NCBI GenBank assembly: GCA_947460575.1
Contig: CANHIJ010000030.1
Span: forward strand, 1 to 38,808
DNA: 38,808 nucleotides
Origin: Verrucomicrobiales bacterium
Lineage (GTDB): Bacteria; Verrucomicrobiota; Verrucomicrobiia; Verrucomicrobiales; V1-33
Reading direction: 5' to 3'
Translations under genes and position numbers: made by a program
Shown here: positions 23,348 through 30,712 of the stretch, in pieces
How positions within the stretch are numbered: the first letter of the stretch is position 1
Layout of the letters: each line of letters opens with the position of its first letter
The notes under the pieces: generated by a model
Databases searched by the model: none
What the model saw: the letters and a program-made list of their open reading frames with translations, nothing else
Told to the model about the DNA's origin: nothing

Positions 23348-24688
23348 TTAGATATCGGCGAGTCGGCCGGAGCTGTCGCCGAAGCGCGCTTGGTGGGGGA
23401 GGCCGAGGTTGTCGAGGAGGGTGAGGTAGAGGTTGCAGAGGGGGGTTTCGGGGAGGCGGAGGAAGCGTCCGGGGTGGAGTTTGCCGCTGCCGCCGCCGGC
23501 GACGAGGATGGGGAGGTTGCTGTGGGTGTGGCGGTTGCCGTCGGAGTTGCCGCAGCCGTAGACGATGGTGGAGTGGTGGAGGATGGATTGGCCGTCGGCT
23601 TCTTTTTTGGATTCGAGGAGGGTGAGGAAGGCGGCGAGTTGTTCGACGTAGAAGCGGTCGATGCGGGCGACCTTGGCGATCATTTCGGGGTTATTTTGGT
23701 GGTGGCTGAGGGAGTGGTGGCCTTCGGGGATGCCGATTTCGGCGAAGGAGCGATTGCTGCCGTCGTGGGCGAGGAGGAGGGAGGCGACGCGGGTGCTGTC
23801 GGTTTCGAAGGAGAGGGCGAGCATTTCGAACATGAGGCGGATGTACTGGTCGTAGGCGGCGGGGATGCCGGTGGGGGTCTCGCGGGCGGGGTCGGGGGTC
23901 TCGGGGAAGTGTTCGGCGGCGTGGATGCGCTGTTCGATTTGGCGGACGCCGGTGAGGTATTCGTCGAGTTTGGCGAGGTCGCGGTGGGAGAGTTGGCGCT
24001 GGAGGGCCTGGGCGTCGTCGCGGACGAAGTCGAGGATAGATTTTTGTTGGGCGCGGCGGCGGGCGAGGTTGGCGGCGCGGGTGCCGGGGTCGCCGGAGCC
24101 GAAGAGGCGTTCGAAGACGAGGCGGGGGTTAGATTCTGGGGAGAGGGGGGAGGAGGGGGAGCGCCAGGCGAGGCCGGATTCGTAGGCGCAGGAGTAGCCG
24201 GAGTCGCAGCCGCCGGATTTGCGGTGGGGGTCGGTGGAGAGTTCGAGGGAGGGGAAGCGGGTGAGTGGGGCGAGGAATTGGGCGGCGACTTGGTCGATGG
24301 AGATGCCCGCGGAGATGTCGCTGCCGGCGGTTTTTTTGACGCGGACGCCGGTGAGGAAAGTGCCGTTGGCGCGGGCGTGGTCACCGGCGCCGTCGTGGCC
24401 GGCTTCGGCGTTTTTGTGGGCGAAACCGGAGACGACTTGGATGTGTTGTTGGAGGTTTTGGAGTGGGGCGAGGGTGGGGCCGAGGGTAAATTGGCGGCCT
24501 TCGCCGGTGGGCCACCAGGGTTGGTGAATGGCGCCGTTGGGGAAGTAGATGAAGGCGAGGCGCTGGGGGATGGGGAGGGCGGGGTCGGCGGCGCGGGCGC
24601 GGGGGGCGAGGGCTTCGAAGGCGGGGAGGGAGAGGCAGGCGCCGAGTCCGCGGAGGAAGCGGCGGCGGTTGGGGAGGAGGGGATTCAT
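23348..24688 (-). CDS. DUF1552 family exported protein, paired with DUF1592 protein
   Basis: A 446-residue paralogue of the protein at 8537-9886, with a Tat signal (NRRRFLRGLG) and the same body motifs: RLAFIYFPNGA, GDHARANGTFLTG, SKSG-type GCDSGYSCAYE, LLAHDGSNRSF, GHHSLSHHQNNPEM and LCNLYLTLLDNLGL. The start overlaps the stop of the DUF1592 gene as ATGA, so the pair is translated together; this pairing is the rule for the family. Function is unknown; in this phylum such pairs are numerous and often linked with polysaccharide or sulfatase loci, which are absent here. The DUF1592 partner carries haem-type motifs, so the pair may act in the periplasm. Confidence 0.9.
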   Translation of the reverse strand: MNPLLPNRRRFLRGLGACLSLPAFEALAPRARAADPALPIPQRLAFIYFPNGAIHQPWWPTGEGRQFTLGPTLAPLQNLQQHIQVVSGFAHKNAEAGHDGAGDHARANGTFLTGVRVKKTAGSDISAGISIDQVAAQFLAPLTRFPSLELSTDPHRKSGGCDSGYSCAYESGLAWRSPSSPLSPESNPRLVFERLFGSGDPGTRAANLARRRAQQKSILDFVRDDAQALQRQLSHRDLAKLDEYLTGVRQIEQRIHAAEHFPETPDPARETPTGIPAAYDQYIRLMFEMLALSFETDSTRVASLLLAHDGSNRSFAEIGIPEGHHSLSHHQNNPEMIAKVARIDRFYVEQLAAFLTLLESKKEADGQSILHHSTIVYGCGNSDGNRHTHSNLPILVAGGGSGKLHPGRFLRLPETPLCNLYLTLLDNLGLPHQARFGDSSGRLADI

Positions 24689-27192
24689 GGGGAGGTGCGG
24701 CGGCGTTTTTGGAAGGGGGCGCTTTCGATGAGGCCGAAGATGAGGGCGGAGAATTCGCCGCCGGTTTGTTCGAGGCGGCTGGCGATGGCGTCGATGGCGG
24801 TGAGGTCGCCGGGTTGGGGGCCGCGGCCGAGGGCGTAGGTGAGGAGTTTTTCGGTGAGGCAGCGGTAGTAGTCGGCGCGGCGGGCGGTGACGATGAGGTT
24901 TTTGAGGGCGGCCAAGTCGGCGAAGGCTTCGCCGGTGACGAGTTGGCCGGAGGCGGGGGGGAGGGGTTGGCCGCGATCTTGGTCGCGCCAGAGGCCCATG
25001 GCGTTGAAGTTTTCGAAGGCGAAGCCGAGGGGGTCCATGCGGTTGTGGCAGGAGGCACAGAGGGGTTGGGCGCGGTGGGCTTCGAGGGCCTCGCGGTTGG
25101 AGAGCTCGCGGCCGTCGGGGGCTTTGCTGCTGGCGTCGAGGGAGGGGATATTGGGGGGAGCGGGGGGCGGGGGAATGCCGAGGATATTGTCGAGGATGAA
25201 GAGGCCGCGTTTGACGGGGGAAGTGCGGGTGGGGTTGGAAGTGACGGCGAGGAGGGAGCCCATGGTGAGGACGCCGCCGCGGGGGCTATTGGGGGGGAGG
25301 TCGACGAGGCGCATTTCGTCGCCTGCGACGCCGGGGATGTCGTAGTGGGCGGCGAGCTCGCGGTTGAGGAAAGTTTGGCGGCTGGAGATGAGTTCGAGGA
25401 CGCTGCGGTCTTCCTGGAGGAGGTAGCGGAAAAAGAGTTCGACTTCGCGGCGCATGGCGCTGCGGAGGTCGCTGCTGAATTCGATGCGGCGGGTGCCGAG
25501 TTGGGCGCGGAGGGCGGCGAGTTCGGCTTTGAGAGAGGCGAGGAGGGTTTCGTCGTGGGCTTGTTCGGCGCGGTCGATGGCTTGGTTGAGTTGGCGGCGC
25601 TGGTCGAAGCGGGCTTGGAGGGATTGATCGGAGCCGAGATCGCGGGCGAGGACGACGCGGGCGTCGATGCTGACGCTTTCGACGTCGCGGGCTTGGAGCC
25701 ATTGGCCGGCGAAGTTTTTGACAAATTCCTGGGAGCGATCGTCGGCGAGGAGGCGGCGGACTTGGGGGCGGAGTTGGGCGCGCAACTGGCCGCGGTTGGC
25801 GAGGTCGGCGAGTTCGGGGTCTGGCATGGTGGACCAGAGGAAATACGAGAGGCGGGAGGCGAGGGCAGGTTCGTCGAGGAGGGGGTGGGCGGCGGGGTCG
25901 GGCTCGGGGAGGGTTTCTTCGAAGCGGAAGAGGAAGCGAGGGGAGGCGAGGAGGGCCGTGAGGGCGCGGGCGATCCCTTTTTGGAACGAACCGCTAGGGG
26001 CTTGGGCGGTGTCTTCGGCGAGGCGGGCGAGGCGCTCTATGGTGGGTGGGTCGGCGGGGCGGCGGAAGGCGAGGGAGGCGAAGCGGCGGAGGATATCGCG
26101 GGTGAGGAGGTGGCGGGCCGCGGGGTCGGCGGGGATGCCATCGGGGGGGAAGAAGCGGAGGAAGTTGTCCGGGCGGGTGGCGTGTTGGGGTTCGAGGGGG
26201 CCTTCGAGGAGGGCGCCGCGGAAGCGGAGGTCGACCCAGGGCTGGCCGTCGCCGGGGATTTCGGGGGGGCGCTGGTCGCGATTTTGGCTGGGCTCGAGGT
26301 GGAGGCGGAGGGCGTAGCGGCCGGGCTGCCAGAAGCGTTCCACGGCGGGTTCTAGCTTTTTTTCGGCTTGCCACTTGAGTTCTTGAGACCAGGCGGGTTG
26401 GTCGTCGACGAACCAGGTGGCTTGGGCTTTGCCGGGGTCGAAGGGGAAGGAGCCGACGATGGAGGCGTCGAGTTGGAGGCGGTAGGTGCCGGCTTGGGCG
26501 ATGGTGACTTCGGCGCGGAGGTCGGCGGGGTCGTAGAGGGGGAGGACGATTTCGCTGCGGTTTTGGCGGGCCTCGCCGGGGCCGTGGAATTGTTTTTTGG
26601 CGATGAACTGGCGGGGGGTGGTGGACTCGGTGAGGGGGACGGCGCGGGCGGTGATGGTTTCGGCGGCCTGGAGGTATTTTTCGAGGAGGAGGGGGGAGGT
26701 GGAGAGGACGTCGCCGAGGGTATCGAAGCCATAGCCGGTGTCGTCGGCGGGGAATTCCTCATCGGTGCGGAAGTCGATGCCCATGAGGTCGCGGATGGTA
26801 TTGCGGTATTCGACGCGGTTGAGGCGGCGGAGGGTGACGCGGCCGGGGTCGGGGTTTTGGGGGTCGAGGCGGAGGGCGGCGCTTTGGATCCAGCCGAGGA
26901 GTTTGGCGAGGTCGGGAGGGGGGAGGCGAGGGTTTTTCGCCGGGGGCATGAGGTCGCTGCGGAGGTTTTTGAGGACTTGCAGCCAGAGCTGGGGCTGGTC
27001 GAGGAAGGCGGCGAAGCCGGAGGGTTGGTCGAGGGAGATGTTGCCTTTGTGGGCGCCGTCGGCGTGGCAGTCGAAGCAGTGTTCCGCTAGGATGGGTTGG
27101 ATTTCGCGCTCATAGAACGCGGGGTCCTGAGCGGAGGCAGGAGCCAGGCCGACGGCGGCGAGGAGCGAGAAGAGCCGGGCGGGAGCGGGCAT
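24685..27192 (-). CDS. DUF1592/DUF1588/DUF1587/DUF1595/DUF1585 cytochrome-like exported protein
   Basis: An 835-residue planctomycete-type protein. After a signal peptide ending ASAQ come a cytochrome-like Cys-x-x-Cys-His motif (FDCH, Cys39-His43, in EHCFDCHADGAHKG), DUF1587 (RRLNRVEYRNTIRDLMG, about 115-185), DUF1595 (RRFASLAFRRPAD), DUF1592 (LASRLSYFLWSTMPD and FAGQWLQ), DUF1588 (RQTFLNRELAAHYD to RGLFILDNILG), a second CASCHNRMDPLGFAFENF and DUF1585 (LTEKLLTYALGRGPQPGD). The order is standard. Function is unknown; two CxxCH motifs suggest haem. The ATG at 27192 gives a clean signal peptide; a GTG at 27210 is possible. It overlaps its DUF1552 partner and lies 95 bases after ispF. Confidence 0.92.
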   Translation of the reverse strand: MPAPARLFSLLAAVGLAPASAQDPAFYEREIQPILAEHCFDCHADGAHKGNISLDQPSGFAAFLDQPQLWLQVLKNLRSDLMPPAKNPRLPPPDLAKLLGWIQSAALRLDPQNPDPGRVTLRRLNRVEYRNTIRDLMGIDFRTDEEFPADDTGYGFDTLGDVLSTSPLLLEKYLQAAETITARAVPLTESTTPRQFIAKKQFHGPGEARQNRSEIVLPLYDPADLRAEVTIAQAGTYRLQLDASIVGSFPFDPGKAQATWFVDDQPAWSQELKWQAEKKLEPAVERFWQPGRYALRLHLEPSQNRDQRPPEIPGDGQPWVDLRFRGALLEGPLEPQHATRPDNFLRFFPPDGIPADPAARHLLTRDILRRFASLAFRRPADPPTIERLARLAEDTAQAPSGSFQKGIARALTALLASPRFLFRFEETLPEPDPAAHPLLDEPALASRLSYFLWSTMPDPELADLANRGQLRAQLRPQVRRLLADDRSQEFVKNFAGQWLQARDVESVSIDARVVLARDLGSDQSLQARFDQRRQLNQAIDRAEQAHDETLLASLKAELAALRAQLGTRRIEFSSDLRSAMRREVELFFRYLLQEDRSVLELISSRQTFLNRELAAHYDIPGVAGDEMRLVDLPPNSPRGGVLTMGSLLAVTSNPTRTSPVKRGLFILDNILGIPPPPAPPNIPSLDASSKAPDGRELSNREALEAHRAQPLCASCHNRMDPLGFAFENFNAMGLWRDQDRGQPLPPASGQLVTGEAFADLAALKNLIVTARRADYYRCLTEKLLTYALGRGPQPGDLTAIDAIASRLEQTGGEFSALIFGLIESAPFQKRRRTSP

Positions 27193-27287
27193 GGCGAGGG
27201 TAGGGGGCACCCTTAAATACGGGGCAGGGAGGAGCCTTGTTGCGGGGGAACGCGGCCGCGGCCTTCCGCGCCGACGCGCCGAAGCGG

Positions 27288-27767
27288 CTAGAGGGGGAGG
27301 TCGACGGTAGCGGTGGCCATGGCGCAGAGGCCTTCCTCGCGGCCGGGGAAGCCGAGGCGCTCGTTGGTGGTGGCTTTGACGCCGACTTGGTGGGTGGCGA
27401 GGCCGAGGGCGGCGGCGAGGCGCTCCTTCATGAGGGGGACGTGGGGCAAGATTTTGGGTTGTTCGGCGATGAGGGAGGCGTCGACGTTGTGGATAATGGC
27501 GCCTTTGCCGCGGAGGATGGCGGCGATTTGGCGGAGGATTTCTAAGCTGCTGATGCCGCGGATGGACTCGTCGGAGGGGGGGAAGAAGTGGCCGATGTCG
27601 GGTTCGCCGATGGAGCCGAGGAGGGCGTCGGCGATGGCGTGGGAGAGCACGTCGGCGTCGGAGTGTCCTTCGAGGCCGAGGTGGTAGGGGATTTCCACGC
27701 CGCCGAGGATGAGTTTGCGGCCGGTGACGAGGCGGTGGACGTCGTAGCCGATGCCGGAGCGGATCAT
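27288..27767 (-). CDS. ispF: 2-C-methyl-D-erythritol 2,4-cyclodiphosphate synthase
   Basis: Fifth enzyme of the MEP isoprenoid pathway: cyclises CDP-ME 2-phosphate, releasing CMP; a zinc trimer. The 159 residues contain GIGYDVHRL (zinc ligands Asp9 and His11), GHSDADVLSHAIADALLG (His35, His43), EPDIGHFFPPSD, and the C-terminal KATTNERLGFPGREEG. Length is exactly that of the family. It is only 31 bases after the CoaB-IMPase gene on the same strand, so co-transcription is likely. No ispD is fused or adjacent, although ispD-ispF neighbours are common. Confident call. Confidence 0.97.
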   Translation of the reverse strand: MIRSGIGYDVHRLVTGRKLILGGVEIPYHLGLEGHSDADVLSHAIADALLGSIGEPDIGHFFPPSDESIRGISSLEILRQIAAILRGKGAIIHNVDASLIAEQPKILPHVPLMKERLAAALGLATHQVGVKATTNERLGFPGREEGLCAMATATVDLPL

Positions 27768-27798
27768 GGGGGTGGTGGAGAGGGTTTTTTTGGGGGGG

Positions 27799-29220
27799 TT
27801 AGCCGCCCATTTCGGTTTCGATGTCGGCGAGAGGGAGGAGGCCGTTGCTGCAGCACATGGAGTATTTTTGGAGGGCGGCGTCTTTGACGAAGAGAGGGGC
27901 GCGGCCGCCCGCGGTTTCGACGAGGAGGATGCCGGCCGCGACGTCCCAGAGGCTGATGACTTCCTCGATGTAGGCGTCGAGGCGGCCGCAGGCGACGTAG
28001 GCCATGCCGAGGGCGGCGCTGCCCAGCATGCGGGTTTTGCGGACTTGGGTGAGGAGGCGGCTGAAGCGGCGCATGCCGTTGTCGATGGATTCCTTATTTT
28101 TGCTAAAGCCGACGGTGATCATGGCTTCGGCGAGGTGGGCGCGGGGGCTGACGCGGATAGGTTTGCCGTTGAGGGTAGGGAGGCCGCCTTTTTCAGCTAC
28201 AAAGAGTTCGTCTAACATGGGGTCGTAAATGACGCCGAGGAGGATGTCCTGGCCGCGGCGGAGGGCGATGCTGACGCAGAAATGGGGGATGCCGTAGAAG
28301 TAATTGACGGTGCCGTCGATGGGGTCGACGATCCACTGGAAGTCGCTCGACTGGTCGCCGGCGAGGCCCTCTTCGCCGTAGATGGCGTGCTGGGGGAAGG
28401 CGGCGAGGAGGATGTCGGTGATGAGGGCTTGGGCGCGGACGTCGAGTTCGAGTTTGAGGTCGTACTGGAGGGTTTCGTTGACGCCGAGGTCGCTGCCGTA
28501 GTTGGCCTTGATGAGGGCGCCGGCTTGGCGGGCGGCGTCGACGGCGGCGGGGAGGTAGGAAGCAGGGGGCAAGCTCATGGAGGGGGAGGGGACCATGAGT
28601 TCGGTGCAGGCGCCAACGATAATTTCCGCGAGGGCCAGCTTGGAGGCGCGGGGGAGGGGGCGGTCGGGCCCGCGGGCGAAGACCAGGGTGACTTCGTTGT
28701 CGTCGGCGTCGAAGCCGGTTGCGGAGCCGCTGACGTCGTTGGCGACGATGAGGTCGCAGCCTTTGCGGAGGAGTTTTTGGCGGGCGTTGGCGAGGAGGTT
28801 TTCGGTTTCGGCGGCGAAGCCGACGAGGAGTCCGGAGAAGCCTGCGGCGCGGGCGCTGCCGAGGATGTCAGGGGTGGGCTCAAGGGTGAGGGTGAGGGCG
28901 CCGGGGGTTTTTTTGATTTTGTGTGGCGCGGGATGGGCGGGGCGGTAGTCGGCCACCGCGGCGGCGAAAATGGCGACGTCGGCAGAGGGCAGGGCCGTGG
29001 CCACGGCGGCGGCCATTTCGGCGGCCGAGGTCACGGGGAGGAAGGCGGCGCCGGGCGGCGCGGGAAGGGCGGTGGGGCCGGAGACGAGGGTGACGCGGTG
29101 GCCCGCGGCGAGGGCGGCGGCGGCGAGGGCGTAGCCCATTTTTCCAGAGGAACGGTTGGAGAGGTAGCGCACCGGATCGAGGGCTTCGCGGGTGGGGCCG
29201 GCGGTGATGAGGAAGTGCAT
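27799..29220 (-). CDS. fused phosphopantothenoylcysteine synthetase (CoaB) and inositol monophosphatase-family protein
   Basis: One uninterrupted 473-residue frame joins two enzymes. Residues 1-208 are CoaB (DFP C-terminal domain), which joins cysteine to phosphopantothenate in CoA synthesis: ITAGPTREALDPVRYLSNRS, SSGKMGYALA, AAVADYRP, KIKK and GFAAETEN are all there. Residues about 215-473 are a complete IMPase: YGEEG (280-284), DPIDGTVNYFYG (299-310) and WDVAAGILLVETAGG (425-439) are metal and substrate motifs of inositol monophosphatase and related phosphatases. The CoaC half normally fused to CoaB is missing, so it must be elsewhere. ATGs at 28596 and 28578 could start the IMPase alone, but no stop separates the domains. 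ispF follows by 31 bases. No link between the two reactions is obvious. Confidence 0.85.
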   Translation of the reverse strand: MHFLITAGPTREALDPVRYLSNRSSGKMGYALAAAALAAGHRVTLVSGPTALPAPPGAAFLPVTSAAEMAAAVATALPSADVAIFAAAVADYRPAHPAPHKIKKTPGALTLTLEPTPDILGSARAAGFSGLLVGFAAETENLLANARQKLLRKGCDLIVANDVSGSATGFDADDNEVTLVFARGPDRPLPRASKLALAEIIVGACTELMVPSPSMSLPPASYLPAAVDAARQAGALIKANYGSDLGVNETLQYDLKLELDVRAQALITDILLAAFPQHAIYGEEGLAGDQSSDFQWIVDPIDGTVNYFYGIPHFCVSIALRRGQDILLGVIYDPMLDELFVAEKGGLPTLNGKPIRVSPRAHLAEAMITVGFSKNKESIDNGMRRFSRLLTQVRKTRMLGSAALGMAYVACGRLDAYIEEVISLWDVAAGILLVETAGGRAPLFVKDAALQKYSMCCSNGLLPLADIETEMGG

Positions 29221-29331
29221 GCCGGGGAGGCAAGCACAGGGCGCGGGGAGGCACCAGGGCGGAGCGAGATGGCAAAGCCCGCCTTGCGCCGCGGGGGCGC
29301 GGCATTACGCTGCGAGGCTGTGCGCTCCTCT

Positions 29332-30168
29332 ATGAAATCCCTGTTTTGGTTGCTCTGCTTATTGCTGTCGTTGGGCGGGGCGCAGGCCCAGGCCCCGGGG
29401 TCGGCCCCGGCGCCTCCGGGGACGGCGGAAATGGCGGCCCCCGCAGCCCCTGCGGCGGAGGTGGGCAAAGCCAAGCCGAGGGCCACCGCAGTGCTAGACA
29501 TGGTGAGGCAGGGCGGCTACACGATTTGGTTTTTGTTGGGACTTTCGGTTTTAATGGTGGCGCTGATTATATTTCTCATTTTGACGGTGCGGCGGGGGGT
29601 CGTGGTGAGCGATTATTTTATGAACACGGCGGACGCCTTGATCCGGAAGCAGGACTATTTAGGGTTGCTGGCGGTGTGCAATCGCCGGGGCGAGTCGATC
29701 GCTCGCATTACGCAGAAGGCGCTCGATTTTGCGACGAAGAATCCCATGGCCACGTTTGAGGAGGTGCGGGAGGTGACGCAGGCCGAGGGGCAGCGCCAGG
29801 CCAGCCAGCTGTATCAGCGGGTGACGTATTTGAGCGATCTGGCGAACGTGGCCCCGATGATTGGGCTGCTGGGGACGGTAATCGGGCTGATGAGCGAGTT
29901 TACCCGCATTTCCAAGGCGGACATGCAGCAGGCGCAGATGGAATTTGCCGGGGGGACCGCGGAGGCGCTGATTAACACCGCGGCGGGCCTGGTGATCGCG
30001 ATTCCGGCGATGATGATCGCCTCGGTGTACCGGGGGAAGGTGCAGGCTTTGGTTTCGGAGATGGAAGCCGCGGCGACGCACATCATGGCCCTGCTGAGCG
30101 CGCAGTACAAGCGGGTGACGGCGGCCCGCGCGGCGCAGGCGGCGGCCGGAGCGGGGCGGCGGGCTTGA
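29332..30168 (+). CDS. exbB: MotA/TolQ/ExbB proton channel family protein
   Basis: Inner-membrane stator of a proton-driven system (TonB or Tol type). The 278-residue protein has a cleavable-looking signal (MKSLFWLLCLLLSLGGAQA), a Pro/Ala-rich stretch, TM1 (IWFLLGLSVLMVALIIFLIL), a cytoplasmic helix region, and the two family TMs: VAPMIGLLGTVIGLMSEF and LINTAAGLVIAIPAMMIAS. The Thr in GTVIG and Thr in NTAAG are expected on the proton path. Start at 29332 chosen because it begins the signal peptide; the frame is open far upstream on the antisense of the CoaB-IMPase gene. The exbD gene begins 14 bases after its stop. Exact subtype (ExbB or TolQ) cannot be fixed from context. Confidence 0.92.
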   Translation: MKSLFWLLCLLLSLGGAQAQAPGSAPAPPGTAEMAAPAAPAAEVGKAKPRATAVLDMVRQGGYTIWFLLGLSVLMVALIIFLILTVRRGVVVSDYFMNTADALIRKQDYLGLLAVCNRRGESIARITQKALDFATKNPMATFEEVREVTQAEGQRQASQLYQRVTYLSDLANVAPMIGLLGTVIGLMSEFTRISKADMQQAQMEFAGGTAEALINTAAGLVIAIPAMMIASVYRGKVQALVSEMEAAATHIMALLSAQYKRVTAARAAQAAAGAGRRA

Positions 30169-30182
30169 GCGGAATCGCTGCT

Positions 30183-30611
30183 ATGAACTTCCGCACCCCT
30201 CAGCACCGCGAAGGCCACGGGATGAATCTCGTGCCGCTGATCGACGTCCTCTTGATTCTGCTGATCTTTTTCATTGTGACTTTCAGCATGGCGCAGCGCG
30301 AGAACGACTTGAACATCTCGGTGCCCGCGGCGGATTCGGGGGCTCCCAAGGACCGGCAAGTCGGGGAAATTGTGGTCAATATCGCGCGCGACGGCAGCTT
30401 TAAGGTGAACGCCCAGGTCTTGAGCGAGGAGCAGCTGGGGCAGCGCTTTCGGGACATCTTTGCACTCAATCCCAAGCAGGCGATCATCCTAAGGGCGGAC
30501 GAGGAGACGGTGTACAAAAACATGTTTCGGGTGCTCGATCTTTGCTATCAAGCGGGGTTGTACCACGTTTCCTTTGCGTCGCGCAGCCCCGTGCCGGGAG
30601 CGCCGCCCTGA
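30183..30611 (+). CDS. exbD: ExbD/TolR family biopolymer transport protein
   Basis: Partner of ExbB: a single-TM protein with a periplasmic domain. The 142 residues show the N-terminal cytoplasmic tail, TM helix NLVPLIDVLLILLIFFIVTF with the essential Asp21, and the periplasmic STN-like fold (VVNIARDGSFKVNAQVLSEE, IILRADEETVYKNMFRVLDLC). The length fits. I chose the ATG at 30183 with GAGCGGA upstream rather than the TTG at 30165. It directly follows exbB, so the two form one unit. No tonB or second exbD lies here. Confidence 0.93.
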   Translation: MNFRTPQHREGHGMNLVPLIDVLLILLIFFIVTFSMAQRENDLNISVPAADSGAPKDRQVGEIVVNIARDGSFKVNAQVLSEEQLGQRFRDIFALNPKQAIILRADEETVYKNMFRVLDLCYQAGLYHVSFASRSPVPGAPP

Positions 30612-30712
30612 GGTCCCGGAGGGGGCCTCGGGCGGCATCCAGAGGTGGGTGCGGGCTCTTGCGGGGACTCTCCAACTGGGTTTCACTGACTTGATTCTTG
30701 AAGCAACGCCCC

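Noticed and set aside
27288..29220. Sequencing frameshift making the CoaB-IMPase fusion
   Set aside because: Both domains keep full motifs and sensible codons up to the junction, so no sign of a frameshift; a base error removing a stop cannot be excluded and is listed as a refutation test.
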